From Paracraurococcus sp042666655 (lineage in GTDB: Bacteria > Pseudomonadota > Alphaproteobacteria > Acetobacterales > Acetobacteraceae): a stretch of DNA of 64,000 nt. Below are positions 44,626 through 52,592 of this stretch, one piece after another. The notes under the pieces were generated by a model. It ran no database searches. It was not told the origin of the DNA and was given only the letters and a program-made list of their open reading frames with translations. The stretch spans positions 124,001 to 188,000 of the forward strand of contig NZ_JBHTDE010000004.1 of the NCBI RefSeq assembly GCF_042666655.1, written 5' to 3'. Numbering within the stretch: the first letter of the stretch is position 1; each line of letters opens with the position of its first letter. Both the position numbers and the translations under genes were made by a program.

Positions 44626-44997
44626 ATGGCCCATGAGGCATTCCGCGACACCAACCGCATCTTCGAGGAGGATGCGATGGGCAAGGGTGACTTCGCCGCC
44701 CTGGCCCGGGTCTATACCGCGGGCGCGCGGCTGTTCTCGCCCGGCGTGCCCGCCATCACCGGCATCCCCGGGATCATCGACTACTGGAAGGGTGCCGCGG
44801 GCGCACTCGGCGTCACCGGCGCGAAACTCACCAGCCTGGAGCTGACCGTCGCCGGCGATCGCGCGACCGAGCTCGGCCGCGGCGAGATCTTCACCAAGCC
44901 CGGGGCACCGCCGGTCACGGTCAAGTACGTGGTGCTGTGGAAGCAGGAAGGCGGTGCGTGGAAGTGGGATGTCGATTGCTGGAACCTCGACGCCTAG
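44626..44997 (+). CDS. SnoaL/NTF2-like (DUF4440) protein
   Basis: A 123-residue protein of the cone-shaped NTF2-like fold. An N-terminal helix with ANRIFEEDAMGKGDFAAL-like order (here NRIFEEDAMGKGDFAALARV) leads to YTAGARLFSPGVPAITG, the typical second strand, then an E-x-G-x-x-x sheet region and VLWKQEGGAWKWDVDCWN at the end. Members may be isomerases, hydrolases or non-enzymatic; the activity is not predictable. GGGAGG six bases before the ATG fixes the start. Confidence 0.82.
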   Translation: MAHEAFRDTNRIFEEDAMGKGDFAALARVYTAGARLFSPGVPAITGIPGIIDYWKGAAGALGVTGAKLTSLELTVAGDRATELGRGEIFTKPGAPPVTVKYVVLWKQEGGAWKWDVDCWNLDA

Positions 44998-45023
44998 CGA
45001 GGCGGGGGAGGCGCTGACTCCCC

Positions 45024-45044
45024 GTTGGACGCATGCGTCCAGCC
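45024..45044. repeat. dispersed palindromic repeat, copy 2
   Basis: A perfect 16-base palindrome TGGACGCATGCGTCCA (45026-45041) inside a GTTGGACGC-GCGTCCAGCC block matching the copy at 22691-22712. A hairpin of the gene-end family follows at 45086. Confidence 0.75.
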
Positions 45045-45085
45045 TTCCTCTGCCTTCCCGCGTCGGCACGCGCCGCGCGGCGGTC

Positions 45086-45109
45086 GGGGAGGGAATGCTC
45101 TCCCTCCCC
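45086..45109 (-). terminator. terminator hairpin of the enoyl-CoA hydratase gene
   Basis: A perfect 9-bp stem GGGGAGGGA around ATGCTC lies six bases beyond the stop at 45115. It belongs to the recurrent hairpin family. Confidence 0.6.
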
Positions 45110-45114
45110 AGGCC

Positions 45115-45909
45115 TCAGCGCCCGCTGAACACCGGCGGGCGCTTCTCGGCGAAGGCCTTCAGTGCCTCGCGGTGGTCTTCGGTGTCGCGGCAGCGGGTCA
45201 TGCCGAAGGCCTCGACATCCAGCGCGTCCGACAGCGTGCCCTGCTCGGCGACCTGCATGTTGCGCTTCATGTGGTGCCAGGCGACGCGCGGGCCGGCGGC
45301 GAGCTGCTTCGCCAGGGCCATGGTCGTCGTCGCCAGCTCGGCATCGGCGACCAGCCTGTTCAGCAGGCCGAGCCGATGCATCTCGGCGGCGTCGATCACC
45401 TCGGCGGTGAAGTAGAGCTCGCGCGCCTTGGCCGGCCCGACCAGGCGGTTGAGGAACCAGTGGCCGCCGAAGTCGCCGGAAAAGCCCATCTTGCCGAAGG
45501 CGGTGCCCATTCGCGCGCTGGCGCCGCCGATGCGCATGTCGCAGGCCAGCATCAGGGACATCCCGGCGCCGGCCGCCACGCCGTTCACCATGGCGATGGT
45601 GGGCTTCGGCATCTCGTGCAGGATGCGCGACGCCTCCATGCGGACGCGCAGGCGCATCTGCGCTTCCTCCCGCGTGCCGTCCAGGATCGGCACGGCGCCG
45701 GTCGCGCGCGACTTCATGTCGCCGCCGGCCGAGAAGCCGCGGCCGGCACCGGTCAGCACCACGCAGCCGACCGACATGTCGCCGGCGATCCGCGTCAGCG
45801 CCTCCAGCATCTCGGTCAGCATGTCGCCGCCGAGCGCGTTCAGGCTGTCCGGCCGGTTCATGGTGAGGGTGGCGACACCGGCTTCCTCGGTCACCAGAAG
45901 ATCGGGCAT
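45115..45909 (-). CDS. enoyl-CoA hydratase/isomerase family protein
   Basis: A 264-residue crotonase. TGAGRGFSAGGDMKSR forms the first oxyanion region and MVNGVAAGAGMSLMLACDMRI the second, both typical for CoA thioesters. The catalytic-Glu positions are not clear: the KMGFSGDFGGHWFLNRLVG segment carries Asp where PaaG-type isomerases do. The C-terminus ends in FAEKRPPVFSGR, usual for this family. GGAGGAAACC before the ATG marks the start. The divergent zinc alcohol dehydrogenase shares the 110-base promoter region. Confidence 0.88.
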   Translation of the reverse strand: MPDLLVTEEAGVATLTMNRPDSLNALGGDMLTEMLEALTRIAGDMSVGCVVLTGAGRGFSAGGDMKSRATGAVPILDGTREEAQMRLRVRMEASRILHEMPKPTIAMVNGVAAGAGMSLMLACDMRIGGASARMGTAFGKMGFSGDFGGHWFLNRLVGPAKARELYFTAEVIDAAEMHRLGLLNRLVADAELATTTMALAKQLAAGPRVAWHHMKRNMQVAEQGTLSDALDVEAFGMTRCRDTEDHREALKAFAEKRPPVFSGR

Positions 45910-46019
45910 TGGTTTCCTCCTGCATCTGCCTTCTGGCGCAGCCTATACCGCCGGCGCAGAATGGCGCGCTACCCGTCGCGCGAAGGCAATGACGCGGCCG
46001 GAGGAGGAGAGGGCATCCC

Positions 46020-47102
46020 ATGAAGGCAGCGGTCCTGCACGCGGCGAACGAGCCGCTGACGATCGAGGAGGTCACCCTGCAGAAGCCCCGGGCACGGGAG
46101 GTGCTGGTGCGCACCGCCTTCGCCGGGCTCTGCCATTCCGACCTGCATTTCATCGAGGGCCTCTACCCCCACCCGATGCCGACCGTGCCGGGGCATGAGG
46201 TCGCCGGCGTGGTCGAGGCCGTGGGGTCCGACGTCACCTACCTCTCGCCCGGCGACCACGTGATCGGCTGCCTGTCGGTCTTCTGCGGCGCCTGCCAGCA
46301 ATGCACCTCGGGCCGCACCGTGCTGTGCGAGGACACCACGGTGAAGATGGTCCCGGGCCAGTCGCGCCGGCTGTCCTGGAAGGGCGGGGAGGTGATGCAC
46401 CAGTTCCTCAACCTCTCGGCCTTCGCCGAGCAGATGGTGGTGCACGAGAATGCCCTGGTGAAGATCGACCGCGACATCCCGCTCGACCGCGCGACGCTGG
46501 TCGGCTGCGGCGTCATCACCGGGGTCGGCGCGGTGATCAACACCGCCCGCGTCCCGGCCGGCTCGACGGTCGCCGTGATCGGCTGCGGCGGCGTCGGGCT
46601 CTCGGCGGTGAACGGCGCGGCGCTGGCAGGCGCCTCCCGCATCATCGCGCTCGACACCCTGCCGGAGAAGCTGGAACTGGCGAAGGTCATGGGCGCCACC
46701 GACACCGTGCTGGTGGGGAACGACGACCCGGTGCAGGCGGTGAAGGACCTGACAGGCGGCGGCGTCGAGTACAGCTTCGAGGCGCTGGGCCTGAAGAAGA
46801 CCGCCGAGCAGGCCTTCGCCATGCTGCGGCCGGGCGGCACGGCCACCATCGTCGGCATGGTCCCCTTCGGCCAGAAGATCGAGCTGCATGGCTTCGACTT
46901 CCTGCGCGAGCGGAAGATTCAGGGCTCCTCCATGGGGTCCAACCACTTCCGCACCGACATGCCGCGGCTGCTGACCATGTGGCAGCAGGGTCGGCTGAAG
47001 CTGGACCACCTGATCAGCAGCACGCTGAAGCTCGACGAGATCAACGACGGCTTCGCGCGGTTGAAGGGCGGCCATGTGGTGCGGCAGCTGATCGCCTTCT
47101 GA
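46020..47102 (+). CDS. zinc-dependent alcohol dehydrogenase
   Basis: A 360-residue MDR-type dehydrogenase. Catalytic zinc ligands lie in AGLCHSDLHF and PGHEVAGVV, and the structural zinc loop is VFCGACQQCTSGRTVLCED with four cysteines. The NAD fold shows VAVIGCGGVGLSAV. It is close to class III/NDMA-dependent-like dehydrogenases that oxidise primary alcohols or hydroxymethyl adducts. GAGGAGGAGAGGG precedes the ATG. Confidence 0.92.
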   Translation: MKAAVLHAANEPLTIEEVTLQKPRAREVLVRTAFAGLCHSDLHFIEGLYPHPMPTVPGHEVAGVVEAVGSDVTYLSPGDHVIGCLSVFCGACQQCTSGRTVLCEDTTVKMVPGQSRRLSWKGGEVMHQFLNLSAFAEQMVVHENALVKIDRDIPLDRATLVGCGVITGVGAVINTARVPAGSTVAVIGCGGVGLSAVNGAALAGASRIIALDTLPEKLELAKVMGATDTVLVGNDDPVQAVKDLTGGGVEYSFEALGLKKTAEQAFAMLRPGGTATIVGMVPFGQKIELHGFDFLRERKIQGSSMGSNHFRTDMPRLLTMWQQGRLKLDHLISSTLKLDEINDGFARLKGGHVVRQLIAF

Positions 47103-47108
47103 GGCGAA

Positions 47109-47124
47109 GGGCGGGCTGCCGCCC
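47109..47124 (+). terminator. short hairpin after the dehydrogenase
   Basis: GGGCGG pairs with CCGCCC around GCTG seven bases after the stop; no T run. It lies just before the intergenic repeat at 47131. Confidence 0.4.
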
Positions 47125-47130
47125 GCGCCT

Positions 47131-47182
47131 AGGGCGCGATGGCTTTGGGCGGAATCGCCGCGGAGCCTCAATCGCGCGGCCT
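47131..47182. repeat. dispersed intergenic repeat, copy 2
   Basis: Aligns over about 52 bases with 32611-32662. This copy has a perfect GCGCGAT to ATCGCGC outer pairing and a GGCG-GAAT-CGCC inner hairpin. Confidence 0.7.
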
Positions 47183-47230
47183 AGCAGGCGGTAAGGCATG
47201 CTGCGTGAGCGAAGCCGAACGCCTCATGCA

Positions 47231-47788
47231 CTACCGCCGCCGGTCGAGCCGGTCGAAGTCCGAGGCCACCATCCCGGCCGCCGCCACCGTCTGCGGCAGC
47301 CGCGGCATGGCGCCCAGCTTCGCCAGCACCGCCTGCGGCCCGGCCGGGAAGGCCGGGCCGCTCAACGCCGCCTCCGCCCCGGCCTGGTTGCCGGCGCGCA
47401 GCGCGGCGCCGGCCCGGCGCATCGCCTCGATCACCGCCTGCGGGTCGGCGCTGGCCGGGATGCCCAGATAGTCGCGCATCTCGGCGCGACCCTGCTGCAG
47501 GGTCTGCAGCACCGCCGGGTTGAGCACCGGCGCGTAGCGCGGATCGGTTGCCAACTCGCTGGCAAGGAACTCCTGCTGCTCCACCGCCACCGTAGCGTTG
47601 GCCGGATTGTCGGCCCAGCGGCTTGGCTCGCCGAAATTGCGCGGCGCCCGCAGCGCCGCGCCGCGCACCGGGTCGCCGATGCCCCACAGGTAAGGCGCGT
47701 TCGGATCGGTCTCGCAGCCTGCCAGGGCCAGGGCCAAGGCGGGGCCAACCCCGCCGAAAAGGGCGAGGGCCCCACGTCTCGTCCGCAT
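47231..47788 (-). CDS. hypothetical lipoprotein
   Basis: A 185-residue protein with a lipobox (LALALAGC) in its signal peptide, then ETDPNAPYLWGIGDPVRG. The rest is alanine-rich helices with no recognised domain; it ends in ASDFDRLDRRR. The ATG at 47788 has GGAGG six bases upstream, better than the ATG at 47800. It should be anchored to a membrane on the periplasmic side. Function unknown. Confidence 0.72.
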   Translation of the reverse strand: MRTRRGALALFGGVGPALALALAGCETDPNAPYLWGIGDPVRGAALRAPRNFGEPSRWADNPANATVAVEQQEFLASELATDPRYAPVLNPAVLQTLQQGRAEMRDYLGIPASADPQAVIEAMRRAGAALRAGNQAGAEAALSGPAFPAGPQAVLAKLGAMPRLPQTVAAAGMVASDFDRLDRRR

Positions 47789-47916
47789 CCGCGCCTCCAT
47801 CCTATGGGACAGGCATATTCACGAAGCATGGAGCCGGCAAGCCGGGAAGCGCCGGCCCGGGAGCGTCGGGGCGGGGACCGCGTTGGTGCCGCATCGGAAC
47901 GCAACGGAAGGTCACC

Positions 47917-47994
47917 ATGCGCGGCATTCTCCTCTGGCTCCTCGGCATCCCGATCCCGATCCTGATCCTGCTCTATCTGTTCAACGTGCTTTGA
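47917..47994 (+). CDS. 25-residue membrane peptide
   Basis: A 25-residue peptide that is almost one hydrophobic helix: MRGILLWLLGIPIPILILLY then LFNVL. GGAAGG lies seven bases before the ATG. I believe similar very short membrane peptides with an IPIP core occur in other alphaproteobacteria, but I could not check. It might bind a larger membrane complex. It is too short for most gene finders. Confidence 0.6.
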   Translation: MRGILLWLLGIPIPILILLYLFNVL

Positions 47995-48019
47995 GGCGGG
48001 TTCGCATCCGGACATGAAA

Positions 48020-48043
48020 AAGGGGCGCCTCGCGGCGCCCCTT
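48020..48043 (-). terminator. intrinsic terminator of OmpA-like gene 1
   Basis: AAGGGGCGCC forms a perfect 10-bp stem with a TCGC loop and is followed by TTTTTC on the minus strand. The same stem recurs after genes 3 and 4 of the cluster. Confidence 0.85.
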
Positions 48044-48115
48044 CCCAATTCCGCCCCCCGATGTCCCGTCCAAGCCAAGGGCGTCCCGGGTATCCCGACC
48101 CGGGACGCCTGCGGC

Positions 48116-49291
48116 TTAGCGCAGGACGATTTCGACGCGGCGGTTCTGCGGCTCGCGCACGCCGTCGGCGGTCGGCACCAGCGGCCGGCTCTCGCCATAG
48201 GCGCTGACGCTGATGTCGCTGCGCGAGATGCCCCTCGCCACCAGCTCGGCCGCGACCGCATCGGCGCGGCGCTGCGACAGGCGCTGGTTGTAGGCGGGCG
48301 AGCCCGAGCGGTCGGCGTGGCCGGCCACTTCGATCCGCGTCGCCTGCACCCGGCCGGCATTGGAGGCCGCCTCGGCGATGATCTCGCGGGCGCGGGCGGT
48401 CAGGTCGGCGCGATCCCAGTCGAAGAAGACCAGGTAGGTGCGCGCCGGGGCCGGCGCCACGGCCGGGGCCGCGACGGCAACCGGCGGCGGCGGCGGCGGC
48501 GGCTGGAACAGCGCGTAGCGCAGGCCGAGCATGACCGAGTGGTTGTAGTTGTCGGCTTCCACCTTGCCGGCCGCACCGATCTGGTTGTTGGTCGGGCTGC
48601 GGATGGTGGTGAACATCTCGGGCTGCAGGGTGCCCATGAAGCGGTATTCCGCCGTCAGGGTCAGGCCGGTGACGCCCAGCCAGGTCAGCGGGGTGCCGAC
48701 GCCGACGATGCCCTGATAGGCGAACTGCGCATCGGTGTCGTTGGCGTAGAGCACGGCGCCGCCCTGGCCCGGAGCACCGCTCTGGCCGCGGATGTTGCGC
48801 CAATCGGTCCAGGCATAGCCGGCGCCGACACCGACATAGGGCTGGAAGATCGACTGGCCGAGGCCGAAGTTGGCGAAGTCGAAGTCATAGAGGACATTCG
48901 CCATCACGCCGTAGGTGCGCTGGAAGCCACCGGTCCGGGCGATCGGGGCCAGGTTGAAGCCGCGGATGCTGTCGACTTCGTTCTCGCGGAAGTTGCCTTC
49001 CACTTCGGCCCGGAAGCCGTTGCCGAAGCCCCAGCCGATGCTGGCGACGCCGCCATAGCCGGCCTTGAAGTTCGCCTTGCCCGCGTTGTTGATGGTGGTG
49101 TTGCTGGGCAGGCCGAAATTGCCCGGCGTGCTGTCGCCGCTCAGGTCGAACTTGGACGGGTTGTTGATCCAGTTGGCACCGGCGCCGAGGCCGATATACA
49201 GGCCGGTCACCGGCTGGGCGCTGGCCGCGAGCGGCGCGACCAGGGGAGCCGCCAGGATGGTCGCTGTCAGCAGCGCCCTTTTCAGAGTCAT
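48116..49291 (-). CDS. OmpA-like outer-membrane protein 1
   Basis: A 391-residue protein: signal peptide to about residue 26 (SAQP), an eight-strand-type beta-barrel from QPVTGLYIGLGAGANW to NHSVMLGLRYALF, a linker of eight prolines, and a C-terminal OmpA domain (TYLVFFDWDRADLTARA; peptidoglycan site GHADRSGSPAYNQRLSQRRA). It links the outer membrane to the wall. The ATG at 49291 was chosen over 49300 because ACGGAG is nine bases upstream. Its barrel is the most diverged of the four paralogs. Confidence 0.9.
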   Translation of the reverse strand: MTLKRALLTATILAAPLVAPLAASAQPVTGLYIGLGAGANWINNPSKFDLSGDSTPGNFGLPSNTTINNAGKANFKAGYGGVASIGWGFGNGFRAEVEGNFRENEVDSIRGFNLAPIARTGGFQRTYGVMANVLYDFDFANFGLGQSIFQPYVGVGAGYAWTDWRNIRGQSGAPGQGGAVLYANDTDAQFAYQGIVGVGTPLTWLGVTGLTLTAEYRFMGTLQPEMFTTIRSPTNNQIGAAGKVEADNYNHSVMLGLRYALFQPPPPPPPVAVAAPAVAPAPARTYLVFFDWDRADLTARAREIIAEAASNAGRVQATRIEVAGHADRSGSPAYNQRLSQRRADAVAAELVARGISRSDISVSAYGESRPLVPTADGVREPQNRRVEIVLR

Positions 49292-49792
49292 TGTCAGCAT
49301 CTCCGTGTTCGTGGCGCCTGTCGCGGGGACCGGGGGGTCGGTTCGCGGGCGACATGCGCTCATTCGCCTAAAGAAATCCGGGACCAGAGGTTCATCGAGC
49401 CCGTTGCAAGCCCTGGCGCTGTTGCATCTGAGCCACAGGCCCGGTGGGGGCTGGGCCGGCGATGCGGGGCGCGTCAGTTCGCCGGGGAGGTAGAGCAGAT
49501 TAGCCGAGGCAGGTGGCCCCACGGCTGCGCGAGCAGCCCTGTCCAAGCCGCAGCAGAATCGCGCTGTGTCCAAGAAGACACGCCTTATGTCCTGCCCGAA
49601 ACGCCAAGTAACCGCGTCCCGCTCAAACTGTATCGGAATGTACGCCTGTGCCGATAGGCGGCTGCGATGGCCACATAGTTCCTGGTCTGATCGCCGTTGC
49701 GTGAGGCGGTGGACGAGCTGATGTCTCGATCAGCTCATTTTTTTCACCGGTGGCGAAGTTTGGGACATATGGGCCCCTGCCGAGGCCACAGG
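49292..49792. other. 501-base spacer between OmpA-like genes 1 and 2
   Basis: No protein gene. It should hold the promoter and leader of gene 1; a GCCACAGG block at 49432 resembles one upstream of genes 3 and 4. The right third contains a CGCCT-AGGCG hairpin near 49645 and a plus-strand terminator at 49715-49744, hinting at a small RNA. Confidence 0.5.
49715..49744 (+). terminator. orphan plus-strand intrinsic terminator
   Basis: GAGCTGAT pairs with ATCAGCTC over a six-base loop and is followed by ATTTTTTT on the plus strand. All annotated genes around it run on the minus strand, so it would end an unannotated plus-strand transcript. Confidence 0.7.
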
Positions 49793-50941
49793 TCAGCGCA
49801 GGACGATCTCGACTCGGCGATTCTGCGGCTCGCGCACCCCGTCGGCGGTTGGCACCAGCGGCCGGCTCTCGCCATAGGCGCTGACCGCGATCTCGTCCCG
49901 GGCGATGCCGCGGGCGACCAGCTCGCCGGCCACCGCATCGGCGCGGCGCTGCGACAGGCGCTGGTTGTAGGCCGGGCTGCCGGAGCGGTCGGCATGGCCA
50001 GCCACCTCGATCCGCGTCACCGCGGCGCGGCGGGCATTCTGCGCGGCCTCGCCGATGATCTCGCGGGCGCGGCCGGTCAGGTCGGCGCGGTCCCAGTCGA
50101 AGAACACCAGGAAGGTCCGCGCCGGGGCCGGGGCCTGGATGGCCGGCGCCACCACCGGGGCGGGCGGCGGGGGCGGCTGGAACAGCGCATAGCGCAGCCC
50201 GACCAGGACGGCGTGGTTGTAGTTGTCCGGCTCCACCTTGCCGCGGTCGGCGACGCTGTTGTCCGGCCGGCGCAACTCGGTCTGGATCTTCGGCGTGAGG
50301 GTGCCGAGGAAGCGGTATTCCGCCGTCACTGACAAGCCCCGCAGGCCGTATTGCCCGAGCGGCAGGGCGACACCTGCGATGGCCTGGTAGGCAAACTGCC
50401 CGTCCGAATCATCGGCGGTCAGGCTCAGCCGGCTGAAGCTCGGCACGCTGGCGGCGCGGACGCCCTGCCATTCGGTCCAGACATAGCCGGCCCCCAAGCC
50501 CAGATAGGGGATCACCGGGCTGCCGGCGACGCCGAGCCGTGCCAAGTCGATGTCGTAGAGCACATTGCCCATGGCGCCGTAGCTGCGCTGCTTGCCCTTG
50601 GTGCCGATGAAGGGCGACAGGTCGAAGCCGCCGATCGCGTTGACGTCGTTCTCCCGGTAGTTGCCCTCGACCTCCGCCCGAAGGCCGTTGCCGAAGCCCC
50701 AGCCGAGCGAGGCGAGGCCGACGAAGCCGGCATCGAACCGCGCGGTCCCGGCATTGTCGATATCGGCAGGCAATTGGTAGCCGCCGCGGCGCAGCGCGAT
50801 ATCGGCGTCCTGCACCTGGTTCCAGCCGCCGCCGCCGGCGATGTAGAGACCGCTGACCGGCTGGGCCAGGGCTCCCCCCCATGGCGCCGCCGATGCCGCG
50901 AGGCTGGTCGCTGCCAGCAGGGCCTGTCGAAATCTGCTCAT
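49793..50941 (-). CDS. OmpA-like outer-membrane protein 2
   Basis: A 382-residue paralog with the same layout: signal peptide to about residue 27 (ALAQP), barrel beginning SGLYIAGGGGWNQV and closing AVLVGLRYALF, proline linker, OmpA domain with FFDWDRADLTGRA and GHADRSGSPAYNQRLSQRRA. ACGGAG lies seven bases before the ATG at 50941. Unlike the other three genes it lacks the GGGGCGCC terminator downstream. Confidence 0.9.
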   Translation of the reverse strand: MSRFRQALLAATSLAASAAPWGGALAQPVSGLYIAGGGGWNQVQDADIALRRGGYQLPADIDNAGTARFDAGFVGLASLGWGFGNGLRAEVEGNYRENDVNAIGGFDLSPFIGTKGKQRSYGAMGNVLYDIDLARLGVAGSPVIPYLGLGAGYVWTEWQGVRAASVPSFSRLSLTADDSDGQFAYQAIAGVALPLGQYGLRGLSVTAEYRFLGTLTPKIQTELRRPDNSVADRGKVEPDNYNHAVLVGLRYALFQPPPPPAPVVAPAIQAPAPARTFLVFFDWDRADLTGRAREIIGEAAQNARRAAVTRIEVAGHADRSGSPAYNQRLSQRRADAVAGELVARGIARDEIAVSAYGESRPLVPTADGVREPQNRRVEIVLR

Positions 50942-51118
50942 TCCCGCTCCGTCCCCTGAGATGCCACGGCGTCGCAACCGAAGAACGGTTCCCCTGCGGG
51001 CCGCGTGCGGTAGGTGAATGATCGGGCCTCGTCGCGGGTTCGCCGCGCCGGCGGCATGGCAGCCCGTTGTGGCCGCCGGGGCACAGCTGTGTCTGGCGCG
51101 CAGGCCACGAAACGCAGA

Positions 51119-51142
51119 AAGGGGCGCCTCGCGGCGCCCCTT
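51119..51142 (-). terminator. intrinsic terminator of OmpA-like gene 3
   Basis: The same 10-bp AAGGGGCGCC stem and TCGC loop as after gene 1, followed by TTTC on the minus strand. Confidence 0.8.
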
Positions 51143-51170
51143 CCCAGCAGCCCGGTGGAAATCGGCCGGA

Positions 51171-52262
51171 TTACTTCAGGACGATCTCGACCCGACGGTT
51201 CTGCGGCTCGCGGACGCCGTCGGCGGTCGGCACCAGCGGCCGGCTCTCGCCGTAGGCGCTGACCGCGATCTCGTTGCGGGAGATGCCCTGGCGGACCAGC
51301 TCGGCCGCGACCGCATCGGCGCGGCGCTGCGACAGGCGCTGGTTGTAGGCCGGCGAGCCGGAGCGGTCGGCGTGGCCGGCCACCTCGATCCGCGTGGTCT
51401 GCACCTTGCGCGAGGCATCAGCCGCCTCGGTGATGATCTGCCGGGCGCGGTCGGTCAGGTTGTACTTGTCCCAGTCGAAGAAGACGAGGTAGGTGCGGGC
51501 CAGGGCCGGGGCGGCGACCGGCGCGACCACCGGCACCGGCGGCGGGGCCGGGGTATAGAGCGCGTAGCGCAGGCCGATCAGGGCGGAGACATTCTCGTTC
51601 GCAGGCTTCCAGTTGACCTGCTGGGACACGGTGGGCGAAACGCGGCTGGCATCCTTGAAGCTGGGGTCGAGCGTCGCGTAGTAGCGGCCCTCGAGGGTGA
51701 TCGCCAAGCCCGGCACCATCGGACCGAGTTCATAGGCCAGGCCGACGATGCCCTGATAGGCGAACTCGCCCTTGGTCTGGGTCGAGGGGAAGCCGATGGT
51801 GGTGCCCTTCTCGATCTCGTTCCAGCCATAGCCGACGCCGGCGCCGATGTAGGGCACCACAGGCCAGCCCATGCGGAAGTCGTACAGCACGTTGACCATT
51901 GCGCCGTAGGTGTTCAGCCAGGGGCTGCTGCTGCTCGCGGGGCGGCCCGGGACGGTGGCACTGTCGACCTGGTTGGTGCGGTAGTTGCCTTCGAGTTCGG
52001 CGCGCAGGCCGTTGCCGAAGCCCCAGCCGACCGAGAGCACACCCATGATGTTGGGCTCGGTGCTCATCTTGGCCGTGCCGCTGGCGGTGTTGGTCGGCGC
52101 GCCGAGCGTCGAGATCAGCGAGCGGGAATAGTCGCCGTCCGGATCCAGCCGGAAATTGGCGCCGACACCGGCGCCGACATAAAGCCCGGTGACGGGCTGG
52201 GCCTGAGCAGCCAGGGGCAGCGACAGGATCGTCGCGGCCAGAAGGCCCTTCCTGAGGGTCAT
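51171..52262 (-). CDS. OmpA-like outer-membrane protein 3
   Basis: A 363-residue paralog: signal peptide ending QAQP, barrel from TGLYVGAGVGANFRL to SALIGLRYALY, linker with PAPPPVPVVAPVAAP, and OmpA domain with FFDWDKYNLTDRA and GHADRSGSPAYNQRLSQRRA. GAGGAGAGACGAGG precedes the ATG at 52262. It is closest to gene 4 in signal peptide, linker and upstream DNA, suggesting a recent duplication. Confidence 0.91.
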   Translation of the reverse strand: MTLRKGLLAATILSLPLAAQAQPVTGLYVGAGVGANFRLDPDGDYSRSLISTLGAPTNTASGTAKMSTEPNIMGVLSVGWGFGNGLRAELEGNYRTNQVDSATVPGRPASSSSPWLNTYGAMVNVLYDFRMGWPVVPYIGAGVGYGWNEIEKGTTIGFPSTQTKGEFAYQGIVGLAYELGPMVPGLAITLEGRYYATLDPSFKDASRVSPTVSQQVNWKPANENVSALIGLRYALYTPAPPPVPVVAPVAAPALARTYLVFFDWDKYNLTDRARQIITEAADASRKVQTTRIEVAGHADRSGSPAYNQRLSQRRADAVAAELVRQGISRNEIAVSAYGESRPLVPTADGVREPQNRRVEIVLK

Positions 52263-52539
52263 CCTCGTCTCTCCTCGATCTTGAATCGACCAACTGTCAC
52301 GCCGTCGAACGTATAAGGTATGCGAACACGACGGTGTGGGGACGAGACCTATCATCGCCCGCCGGGCAATGGCAGACGGTATGGACCATTTCCGCATCGA
52401 TGTGACGATAAAGCCACAGGCTGGCATGGCAAAATCGTCACAGCCCTGGAGGACGCGGTCCGGGAGGGCCGGGGCCGCTGCGGGTGGACCACAGGAAGGC
52501 TCCGGCCTACGGTTGGCGATCGCCGCCCCGAACACGAAA
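52263..52539 (-). promoter_or_regulatory. upstream region of OmpA-like gene 3
   Basis: No gene. A conserved block at 52399-52446 (GCCACAGG core at 52413, 151 bases before the start codon) matches the one at the same distance before gene 4. It carries a perfect 9-base inverted repeat, TGTGACGAT (52401) and ATCGTCACA (52434). Confidence 0.6.
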
Positions 52540-52565
52540 AAAGGGGCGCCTTGCGGCGCCCCTTT
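52540..52565 (-). terminator. intrinsic terminator of OmpA-like gene 4
   Basis: An 11-bp AAAGGGGCGCC stem with TTGC loop, followed by TTTTTT-like run on the minus strand. Confidence 0.85.
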
Positions 52566-52592
52566 CCGTCAGCTTGGTGAAGGTCGGCCTGA

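Noticed and set aside
22693..45041. The two TTGGACGC palindromes as insertion-sequence ends
   Set aside because: They lie in gaps of about 110-160 bases with no transposase, so they cannot bound an element here.
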